This document shows positions 1-7,900 of a stretch of DNA of 9,082 nucleotides, piece after piece (positions within the stretch are counted from its first letter, which is position 1; each line of letters starts with the position of its first letter). Origin of the DNA: Nitrosomonadales bacterium (lineage in GTDB: Bacteria > Pseudomonadota > Gammaproteobacteria > Burkholderiales > Methylophilaceae). The stretch lies in assembly GCA_018657165.1 (NCBI GenBank), contig JABHXS010000047.1, forward strand, positions 1-9,082, read 5' to 3'. The notes beneath the pieces were generated by a model. That model saw nothing but the letters and a program-made list of their open reading frames with translations, was not told where the DNA came from and searched no databases. The position numbers and the translations under genes were made by a program.

Positions 1-1
1 T

Positions 2-29
2 ACTTCGTATAATGTATATTATGTTAAAT
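2..29 (+). other. dif: dif site (XerC/XerD chromosome dimer resolution site)
   Basis: This 28 bp site has the XerC arm ACTTCGTATAA (2-12), the 6 bp central region TGTATA (13-18) and the XerD arm TTATGTTAAAT (19-29). Compared with the E. coli dif sequence as I remember it, the XerD arm and central region are identical and the XerC arm differs at 4 of 11 positions (24/28 overall). XerC arms are the more variable half in this family. XerC and XerD, activated by FtsK, recombine sister chromosomes here to resolve dimers at division, so the site marks the terminus of replication. No xer gene and no second dif copy lies in the window. The site is one base from the window edge, so its left flank cannot be judged. 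Confidence 0.93.
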
Positions 30-109
30 AGACAATTTAAATCAAATGAGGTCGATTAATGTTGTTAAATAAAAATAATTAATAAAACCAATGGGATAAA
101 AGAGAAACT

Positions 110-985
110 ATGCAAAGTACAGTAAGAAATTATCAATACCTTATCTTGATGATCATTATTTGGGGGTCTTCCTTTGCGATGATGCACGAGTGCCTAGTCG
201 GGGGTCACTTTTCGCCAGAACAAACGGTAGGTTATCGATTAGCTATAGGCTCAATCGTTTTATTGATGGCTTGTATTTATTGTAGGAAAGCCTTCCCTAA
301 AAGCCTAACACCATGGGTCCACTTCTTTATATATGCCGTGATTGGTAATATTGTCCCCTTCATGCTTATTTCCCGAGGCCAAATGCACATCACATCAGGC
401 ATGACAGGTCTCTTAATGGCCTTGGTCCCATTGGTTACAATGGTATTAGCGCATATCTTCCTTCCAAACAATGCTTTGAACCGATATAAGATTATCGGAT
501 TTATACTTGGGGTTTCTGGCGTATTCTTCATTTTAGCCCCATCTATTAATGACGGAAATAACACTCTATTTGGTATTTTATTGATACTAGGTGCCGCTGC
601 ATCTTATGCAAGCCATGGTGTTGTAGTAGAGAAATTTCCTAAATATGACCCTATTGTTGCAGCAACATGCTCATCTATTCTGGCCTGTTTTCTAGCTTTT
701 TTAATATGGCCAGACATGATCTATTTAAATTTAGATGGTGTGCCACTTAAAACTTCATTAAATATGCTGGCTCTTGGCTTATTTCCTACAGGTTTGGGGG
801 CGCTAATATTCTTCAATCTAATTAATAATACTGGGGCAGTTTTTCTTTCAAATATGAATTATGCTATACCAGTCTACGCATTTATCCTAGGAACCATCAT
901 GTTGGGCGAGCCTGTTTTGTGGCAAAATATTTTAGCTTTAGTGTTGATTGTTTTTGGTATATTTGTTTCTAGAATAAAAGTTTAA
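110..985 (+). CDS. EamA/DMT-superfamily transporter
   Basis: A 291-residue, very hydrophobic inner-membrane protein with the size and layout of the drug/metabolite transporter superfamily. It has about ten predicted membrane helices arranged as two EamA repeats (roughly residues 10-142 and 152-287). The first helix carries the typical WGSSF (18-22), and the second repeat ends with the usual LGEP (265-268) before the last helix. Members export or take up small metabolites such as amino acids or their analogues; the substrate cannot be read from sequence. The ATG at 110 has a weak purine-rich AGAG about 5 bases upstream, and the only earlier nearby ATG (91) runs straight into a stop. The gene stands alone, points away from dif, and converges on the TPR gene with a 7 bp gap. 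I see no terminator hairpin in that gap. Family is near certain, function is not. Confidence 0.9.
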   Translation: MQSTVRNYQYLILMIIIWGSSFAMMHECLVGGHFSPEQTVGYRLAIGSIVLLMACIYCRKAFPKSLTPWVHFFIYAVIGNIVPFMLISRGQMHITSGMTGLLMALVPLVTMVLAHIFLPNNALNRYKIIGFILGVSGVFFILAPSINDGNNTLFGILLILGAAASYASHGVVVEKFPKYDPIVAATCSSILACFLAFLIWPDMIYLNLDGVPLKTSLNMLALGLFPTGLGALIFFNLINNTGAVFLSNMNYAIPVYAFILGTIMLGEPVLWQNILALVLIVFGIFVSRIKV

Positions 986-992
986 TTTATTA

Positions 993-1853
993 TTAATCAA
1001 AATCTTCAATTCCTAGCCTTTGCATTACAATTTCTGCATTTTTCTTGCTCTCAGCAGCAGCTTTCTCATCACCAATCTTAGTATAAAGCTCAACTTGAGC
1101 AATTAATGTTTTGGCTAGATAGTATTCGCCACCATTATCGATACAAAATTTCTCAAGTTTTTTTAATATATTTACTGCTTTAGCTTTATTTTTGTCTAAG
1201 TAAAAATATCTTGATAGCTCAATGCTGCTATCCGCATATTCACCTAACATTCCAGTCTTCTGGAACATTAATGTCGCTCTTAAGCCGTATTCGACAGCTT
1301 TAGAGCCTTTATTTCTGTAGTAGTAGGTTTGTGCTAAGCCTTCGTAACAAACCGCCCTTTCATTGTCATTCGATGCCAATACTAGCGCTCTTGTATAGTA
1401 ATCTTGAGCATCTAAGAATTCTTTAGTTCTTAGGCCATTAATTCCTAATTGATATAAGAATCGATGTTCGTATTGAAGGTATTTGCTATTACCCAGCTCC
1501 GCTGTCTGAAATCCGTAAGTAAAAGTTTTACTCGACCCCTTAAAGTCGCCTGAATCCCTTTGGGTAATACCTTTAAAGAGGATTGCTTGCATCTGATCGG
1601 CTTGAATGGTTGCTTCTTTCTCAGCCAATTCAAAGTCTTTAATTGCTTGATCGTTATTTCTAAGTCGAAAATTAGCTTTACCCATACAGAAATTTGAATC
1701 ATATTTATCTTTCACCGATTTTGCTACTTTTATAGCCTCTTCATACTTGCCCTTATTTAACTTTTTTTCACATTCATTATTTACATTGTATGCAAATATA
1801 TTATTTGAATACAACATTATAAAAGATAAAGTTAATGTAAATTGTTTAATCAT
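993..1853 (-). CDS. Secreted TPR-repeat protein, function unknown
   Basis: A 286-residue protein starting at the ATG at 1853. A start six codons upstream (1871) is possible, but 1853 gives an ATGA overlap with the ligA stop and a strong Shine-Dalgarno (GGAGG) at the right place, and leaves a clean signal peptide (MIK, then a hydrophobic core, likely cut after A21). The mature part is almost wholly helical, with TPR-like units that include GKYEEAIKVAKSV (35-47), the NNDQAIKDFELAEK stretch (66-79), FLDAQDYYTRALVLA (146-160) and GSKAVEYGLRATLMF (183-197). Four cysteines (C28, C56, C169, C237) could form disulfides in the periplasm. No lipobox is seen. It is the last gene of the smc operon and is translationally coupled to ligA. 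TPR domains usually hold protein partners; the partner here is unknown. Periplasmic location is inferred. Confidence 0.82.
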   Translation of the reverse strand: MIKQFTLTLSFIMLYSNNIFAYNVNNECEKKLNKGKYEEAIKVAKSVKDKYDSNFCMGKANFRLRNNDQAIKDFELAEKEATIQADQMQAILFKGITQRDSGDFKGSSKTFTYGFQTAELGNSKYLQYEHRFLYQLGINGLRTKEFLDAQDYYTRALVLASNDNERAVCYEGLAQTYYYRNKGSKAVEYGLRATLMFQKTGMLGEYADSSIELSRYFYLDKNKAKAVNILKKLEKFCIDNGGEYYLAKTLIAQVELYTKIGDEKAAAESKKNAEIVMQRLGIEDFD

Positions 1854-3874
1854 TCTTCCTCCATAGTCCATTTTATAAGGTCATCTTCTGACAAAACTTC
1901 TACGCCAAGAGATAGTGCTTTTTCAAGCTTGCTTCCTGCATCACTTCCAGCTAAAAGATAATCTGTCTTTTTGGATACCGTTGAAGTAACCTTTCCGCCA
2001 TACTGGTCAATTATCTGCTTAGCATCTTCCCTTTTAAGTGTCGGTAAAGTCCCGGTTAAAACAAAAACTTTTTTGCTAATTTGAGGCACAAGTCTCACCT
2101 CTTTCTTTGCTTCGCTAGCACAGGTCACACCATTTGAAAGTAATTTACCAATTAGGCTAATATTGCTTCCATCATGAAAATATTCATAAATGAAACCAGA
2201 TACAGTTGGGCCAATATCATCAACCCCTTCTAAATTATCCTGAGTTTGTGCTTCTATATTAGAGATGGTTCCAAATTCTTTAGCTAAAGCTTTTGCTGTT
2301 GCTTCACCTACCCCTCTAATACCTAACGCATATATTAACCTACCTAGAGTTGTTTTTTTTGATTTATGAATTGATTCAACGAGGTTTTTCGCAGATTTTT
2401 CCCCAAATCGCTCTAAATGTTCAAGGGAATTTAAGTCTAGGGTATATAAGTCAGAAAAATCACCTATCATTTCATTTTCAAGTAGCTGATCTATTATTTT
2501 CTCACCTAAGCCATCTATATCCATCGCCTTTCTTGATGCGAAATGCATGATTGCTTGTTTTTTCTGTGCTGGACATTGGCTTCCGGCACAACAGCGAAGA
2601 ATAGCCTCCCCTTCCTCCTTTTTAAGCTTTGAGTCACATTCGGGGCAATGGGTTGGCATTACGAATGCCCTGATATTCTTTGGTCTTTTAGACTGAATAA
2701 CACTCACCACCTCTGGCACAACATCCCCTGCTCTCCTAATTAAAACAAAGTCATTGATATGAACATCCTTTCTTGATAGCTCTGCTTCATTATGCAGCGA
2801 TGCATTTGTTACCGTTACTCCTGAAACAAAAGTTGGTTTAAGTCTTGCTACGGGTGTGATTGCTCCTGTCCTGCCAACTTGAACATCAATACCTACAACT
2901 TGTGATTCAGCTTCTTCCGCAGGAAACTTATGTGCTACCGCCCACCTTGGTGCTCTTGATACAAAACCAAGCTCATCCTGATGGTTTAGGGAGTTTACTT
3001 TATAAACAACGCCGTCAATATCAAAAGGCAAATCTTGTCTTTTATCTATGATTTCGTGGTAGTAAGTTAATAATCCATTAACATCATCAACATTTTTTAC
3101 AAGATCTGTTGTTGGTATTTTAAGTTGATTTAATAATTCAATTGAATCAGAGTGGGAGTTAAGGGTATTTTCAATTCCTTCAAAATCTATACTGTAAGCA
3201 TAAAACCTGAGTGGTCTTGTAGCTGTTATATTAGAATCTAATTGTCTTAGGCTACCCGCTGCTGCATTTCTTGGGTTTGCAAATACTTTTTGACCTAACT
3301 CTTCTTGTTTTCTGTTGAGTTCAAAAAAATCTTCTTTAAACATCACAACCTCACCTCGGATTTCGATTCTCGATGGAAGATTTTTGGTGTCTATTTTAAG
3401 AGGAATAGATCTAATAGTTTTAAGGTTGTGTGTTACATCTTCACCGGTAAAGCCATCACCTCTTGTGGCACCTAGTGAAAAAACACCTTCCTCATAAATT
3501 AATGCAATTGCAAGCCCATCAAATTTTGGCTCAACAGCATATTTTATGCTCTCTACCCCTAAATCAGTTTTGATTCTTTTATCAAAGGCCACTAATTCTT
3601 CTTCATGGAATACGTTACTAAGTGATAGCATAGGCTTGATATGGCTTACCTGACTAAATACGGTGCTTGAAAGCATCCCTACTCTTTGTGTTGGTGAGTC
3701 TGGAGTAATTAATTCAGGGTGCTGCCTTTCTAACCCCTCTAATTTTTTTAAGAGGCTGTCATACTGGCTATCAGAAATGATAGGGTCATCTTTTACGTAG
3801 TAATTAAAATTATGCTCTTGGATTTCTTTCTTTAAACCTAAAGCCGTTGTTTCTAAATCAATATTTTTTTTCAT
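1850..3874 (-). CDS. ligA: NAD-dependent DNA ligase LigA
   Basis: A 674-residue, full-length bacterial LigA, the essential enzyme that seals nicks in replication and repair using NAD+. All domains are visible in order. The Ia NAD-binding segment is at about 21-39 (YYVKDDPIISDSQYD). The adenylation domain has the catalytic lysine in KFDG (K117). It is followed by an OB fold (about 320-400), a zinc finger with C410, C413, C428 and C434 matching the E. coli Cys spacing, a helix-hairpin-helix region (about 440-590) including ALGIRGVGEATAKAL, and a C-terminal BRCT domain (about 598-670, VFVLTGTLPTLKREDAKQII). No active residue is missing. The start lies 3 bp after the zipA stop and has no clear Shine-Dalgarno, so it is probably translated by coupling to zipA. 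Its stop overlaps the TPR start. An A8 run follows the start codon. Confidence 0.98.
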   Translation of the reverse strand: MKKNIDLETTALGLKKEIQEHNFNYYVKDDPIISDSQYDSLLKKLEGLERQHPELITPDSPTQRVGMLSSTVFSQVSHIKPMLSLSNVFHEEELVAFDKRIKTDLGVESIKYAVEPKFDGLAIALIYEEGVFSLGATRGDGFTGEDVTHNLKTIRSIPLKIDTKNLPSRIEIRGEVVMFKEDFFELNRKQEELGQKVFANPRNAAAGSLRQLDSNITATRPLRFYAYSIDFEGIENTLNSHSDSIELLNQLKIPTTDLVKNVDDVNGLLTYYHEIIDKRQDLPFDIDGVVYKVNSLNHQDELGFVSRAPRWAVAHKFPAEEAESQVVGIDVQVGRTGAITPVARLKPTFVSGVTVTNASLHNEAELSRKDVHINDFVLIRRAGDVVPEVVSVIQSKRPKNIRAFVMPTHCPECDSKLKKEEGEAILRCCAGSQCPAQKKQAIMHFASRKAMDIDGLGEKIIDQLLENEMIGDFSDLYTLDLNSLEHLERFGEKSAKNLVESIHKSKKTTLGRLIYALGIRGVGEATAKALAKEFGTISNIEAQTQDNLEGVDDIGPTVSGFIYEYFHDGSNISLIGKLLSNGVTCASEAKKEVRLVPQISKKVFVLTGTLPTLKREDAKQIIDQYGGKVTSTVSKKTDYLLAGSDAGSKLEKALSLGVEVLSEDDLIKWTMEEE
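1854..1862 (-). promoter_or_regulatory. Shine-Dalgarno of TPR gene inside the ligA 3' end
   Basis: On the minus strand the ligA end reads ATGGAGGAAGAATGA, coding Met-Glu-Glu-Glu-stop. The GGAGG within it is a strong ribosome binding site 4 bases before the TPR start codon, which itself overlaps the ligA stop (ATGA). This decides the TPR start at 1853 over 1871. It is the only strong Shine-Dalgarno I see in the operon. Confidence 0.85.
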
Positions 3875-3877
3875 AGC

Positions 3878-4960
3878 TTAATTGAATATTTTTTTCGCAA
3901 CACCTGAGCCTGATGGTATTTTCTTTTCTTGCATTATTTTTTCTAGTTTTTTTAAATGTACATATATTTGGCTTATTTGATCATCATTTAAAGGCTTTCT
4001 ACTCGCATCAACAAGGACTCCATTAAGCTTGGCATTGAATTGTTTAATCGTATCGATCATTTCATTAAAAGCGGAGGTAATTTTTATCGTATTAGGGATA
4101 TCCATTTTAAAGACAATGCCTTGAAGGAATGATTCATGGCTTATATTCAGTGGCTTCCCAGAGAGAGAAGTTAAGGTACAGGCCTTAAAACCTGAGTCTG
4201 GAGCAATTAACTCATGGTAAGACTTATTATTTATCTTAAATATAGGCTGTTTAAAAAAATCTATTAAAGGGCCTGCATGAAATGTTGGGTCAGATTTAGG
4301 ATAAACCTGAAGGACTAATGAGCGATCTACTTCTTTTTTAAATTTATTTAAATGAAAAGATTCTTTCTCAATATCTTGGTTTGATAACCAAAGTAATGAC
4401 CCATCAACCTTGGATGTAATGTTTTTTCCAAGCTCTTTAAAGGCTTCAATTCTGGTGCTATCAAGTATATATTTTCTACTTGCAAGCAACAAAACTAGCA
4501 AGATCTGATTGAATTGAATTGAATCATAAATAGCTGTCTCTGTAGCCCATAAATCATTATCTTTTCTAACATAAACCCTAACACCTGGCATCGATTTTAT
4601 CTTATCCAAAAATAACCCTGTGCTTCCCTCTTGAACAGTTTTGGATATTATTGATATTACAGTCTCAACATCCCTATGAATTCCATCAGGTAAATTAGAA
4701 TTAATAATCTTTTCTGACCCACTTAAGGGTTGGTCTAATTCATCTTCAATTATTGCCTTAGGTTCTGTTGTTATTGTAGGTTCTTGTTTTTTGTTTAGAT
4801 CATTAAAAAGCGGGTCATTGTCTTCATTAAAAAAATTTTTTGGCTTTGATAGACTTGGTTGATTCTTTGAAATTCTTTTTAATTCGCTCCAATTATAAAT
4901 AAGCATTATTAAAATAATAACCACGCCTGCAATTAAAAGTGCAAGTTGTACGTCATTCAT
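3878..4960 (-). CDS. zipA: Cell division protein ZipA
   Basis: A 360-residue protein with ZipA architecture. The N-terminal membrane helix (about residues 6-22) is followed by a basic stretch, a charged and Pro/Asn-rich linker to about residue 90, and a C-terminal FtsZ-binding domain. The last part fits the ZipA C-domain: FHAGPLIDFFKQPIF (227-241), then FKACTLTSLSGKPLN (258-272), GIVFKMDIPN (281-290) and FNAKLNGVLVDASRKPLNDDQI (308-329), which resembles the family's 'GG.VLDD.R..L' ending. ZipA anchors FtsZ to the inner membrane at the septum in Beta- and Gammaproteobacteria. The position between smc and ligA, with gaps of 2 and 3 bp, is the known order in these groups and supports the call. 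The middle part (about 95-205) is longer and less familiar than in E. coli ZipA. No good Shine-Dalgarno is seen, so coupling to smc is likely. Confidence 0.9.
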   Translation of the reverse strand: MNDVQLALLIAGVVIILIMLIYNWSELKRISKNQPSLSKPKNFFNEDNDPLFNDLNKKQEPTITTEPKAIIEDELDQPLSGSEKIINSNLPDGIHRDVETVISIISKTVQEGSTGLFLDKIKSMPGVRVYVRKDNDLWATETAIYDSIQFNQILLVLLLASRKYILDSTRIEAFKELGKNITSKVDGSLLWLSNQDIEKESFHLNKFKKEVDRSLVLQVYPKSDPTFHAGPLIDFFKQPIFKINNKSYHELIAPDSGFKACTLTSLSGKPLNISHESFLQGIVFKMDIPNTIKITSAFNEMIDTIKQFNAKLNGVLVDASRKPLNDDQISQIYVHLKKLEKIMQEKKIPSGSGVAKKIFN

Positions 4961-4962
4961 AA

Positions 4963-7900
4963 TTAGTAAGCTAGCTCCATTTCGTCAATATCACGCATAT
5001 CAACTTCAACAACCCTAGAAACGCCTAATTCTTGTTGTGTAACACCAATCAATTGTTCAGCAATTTCCATTGTAATTCTGTTGTGCGTGACAATTAAAAA
5101 TTGCGTTTTATCTGCCATTTCTTTGACTAATGAACAGAAATTACCCGTATTAGTATCGTCTAATGGGGCATCAACCTCATCCATTACACAAAACGGTGAT
5201 GGGTTTAGTTTAAACAAAGCAAATATTAAGGATATAGCTGTTAATGCTTTCTCTCCTCCCGATAAGAGATTGATCGTTGTGTTTTTCTTACCAGGCGGTT
5301 GAGCAGAGACCTGCAGGCCTGTGTCTAGAATTTCATCGCCTAATAACTGAAGTTCAGCTTTTCCACCCATAAATAACCGTTTAAAAAACTCACTAAAGTT
5401 TTTATTTACTTCCTTGTACGTCGCGTCTAATTTCTCCCTTGTTTCGCTATCTATTTTTTTGATTGCATTCTCCAATGTTGTCATCGCTTCAGTTAGATCG
5501 TCTGATTGTCTTTGTAAATAATTCTTTCTTTCTTGGATGGAATTTAGCTCATCTATAGCTGCCTGGTTAACAGGGCCTAAACGCTCCATTTTAAGCCGAA
5601 GTGATTCGCATTTTTCTATAATTGAGTCAACATCAGCATGGCTTTCCATGGCATCTAATAGAGCACTTTCCTCAAAGGAAGTTTTTTCGATTTCTTGACA
5701 GCATTGTTCGAATAGAATTTGCGCCTCCCTTTCTTGGATTTTAGATTCTTGAAGTTTTTCAGTGAGTGGATTTAGTGAGTGTTGCTTTTCAAGTCTTGCG
5801 CTTTCTAAGTTTTTTAAATTAGCCTCTTTCGTAACAAGTTCCTCTCTAGCTCTAATTAGTCTTTTCTCAGCGCCCTCTTTTTCCTGAAGGCTTTCTTTGA
5901 GCATTGACTCATGATTTTCAGAGCTTTTATCATTTAGTTGGTTATGAGTATCGCTAATTAATTTTTCTAGTCTAGATTTTTCATTAGTGTTGAGATTTAA
6001 TTTTTCAATAAAATCCTCATGTTTATTTTGATGAATTTTTAAGTTAAATATTAACTCCTGCTCTATCTTGTCACGCGCAACAACCGTTTCCCTTTCAGAC
6101 TCAAATTTTTGTTCTAAAATATTTTTCTTTTTTGATAGTTCCTCTAAGATATTTTGTAATTTTATTTTATCCTTTTTATGCGCGACTAAGCTATCTTGCT
6201 TTTGGTTAAGCTCACCCTTAAATTCACTTATTTTTTTCTCTGTTTCTGTAAGTTCGTTGTCTATATTAACAACTCTTTCTTGTTTATGAATTTCGATTTG
6301 TTGAAGCTTATTTACCTCTAAATTTATTGAGTTTTTCTCCTCAATTAGATTAAATTTTTTATCAGATAAAAGCTCTACCTCATTTTTTAAGTTAGCTAAT
6401 TTATCTGCATGTTGGTCTGACTTACTTATGGTGGTATCCAGCGCATTCTTGTGAGAGGGTAAATCTTTTCTTAAGTCCTCAAGTAGCTTAAGGTTGGTTA
6501 GTTTGTTGGAATTACCTCTGCTCTCAGATCGCAATACTTGAAAGTTCTTACCATGTATATTTCCAGATTGGTCGATCAATATTTCACCGAATTTTAGTTC
6601 TCTCAAATCACCCTCTAAATCCTCATCATTTGTAATATATGTATGGCATAACCACTCTGTTAATACATCATTTATATTAGGACTTTTTGAGGTTATCTTT
6701 GACTGTATAGGGGTAAGTTTTTTATTTGGTGTGGATGGGTCGCTAGAGCTTTCTTCATAAACAACTGCAATATTTGTTGGTATCTCTTTAAGTGACTTAG
6801 GGGTAACTCTTTTATTTTCATAAGCACTCGCATATTCTGAAAGTATGAACCCAAAGGCCCTTTCCCAACCTTTTTCTATATTAACTTTTTTAAATATATT
6901 TCTATTTTTATCTATCCCAACCTTATTGAGGAATTCACTTGTAGCCTCATCGGTAATTTCATTATCAACAAAATTTGATAAAGTCTCGATTTGTATTTCT
7001 GTCTGTTGAAACCTCTTAAGATGTTCTTCTTTTTGAAGGTTAAGTTTTTCTGTTTCTCTTTCTAACTCATCAAGTAATTGTTTTTTTTCTGCTAATTCTT
7101 GATCAGCCATAGTGATTTGGTCATCTATATCTCCAATGTTACTTGGGGAGACATTCTCGTTGTTAGGTTCCGTAGCCTTAATTTTCAAGGATTCTTCATG
7201 GAGGCTTTTTTTACGGGCTTCTAGGTCATCTACACTTTTGTTTATATAATCAATTCGAGTAAGCTCAAGATTTATTAGCTCATGTATTTTTTGATTTTCA
7301 CTTTGTTGTAATTCTAATTTTTCTACTGATGCCCTAAATTCAGCTTCCACCTCCACAAGACTTGCTTTATCACCCCCGGCATTTTGTTGGTGTTGAGTAA
7401 GCTTCTCATTTTCAATTTGGATAAAATTTTGATTTTCCTCCATCGCTTTTTCAATCTCTTCGATTGAGGTTGTATGAGATTTTAATTTTTCCTCACTTTC
7501 AACTACAGTAAGCTTCAATCTTTCAAGATTATTTTTGATATTGTTTAAAGCATTTTCTGCGTCTGATACAAGCGCATTAACCTCATAAAATTTAGCTTGT
7601 GCAGAATTAATTTCATTAGACGTGTTTGCGTGCTCTTGTCTTGCATTCTCAACCTTAACCTCGATTTCTCTTAGGGCTGTCGTAAATTGATCTAACTCAG
7701 CCTGTTGGTTGACTATGAGCGCTTTTATTTGATCCCAGGACTCATTAGCATCTCTTTTCTTTAAAGCCCAAACTTGAGCTTCTTGGAATTTTAAATTTTC
7801 TTGATGTTTATTATATTTGCTGGCCGTTTCAGCTTGGGATTCAAGTCTAGTAATCTGTTGATTGATCTCTCTTAATAAGTCTTCAACTCGCGAAAGATTT

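Noticed and set aside
1..34. loxP site at the left edge
   Set aside because: Only the left arm and most of the spacer match loxP; the right half has no inverted Cre arm but equals the XerD arm of dif exactly.
30..109. Small gene or clear promoter between dif and the transporter
   Set aside because: No open frame of useful length; the best -35-like TAGACA (29-34) lacks a well-spaced -10 box, so no promoter is called.
110..985. Transporter gene as cargo of a dif-integrated mobile element
   Set aside because: There is no second dif copy on its right side, no integrase or phage gene, and no obvious composition break from its neighbours.
1854..1871. Upstream ATG at 1871 as the TPR start
   Set aside because: It would put the strong Shine-Dalgarno inside the coding region and add MDYGGR in front of a typical signal peptide; 1853 explains both.
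3864..3874. Phase-variable A8 tract at the ligA start (with similar runs at 2353-2360 and 7081-7088)
   Set aside because: Runs of eight A/T are expected in DNA this AT-rich, all three preserve the frame, and on-off switching of essential ligA or of smc is implausible.
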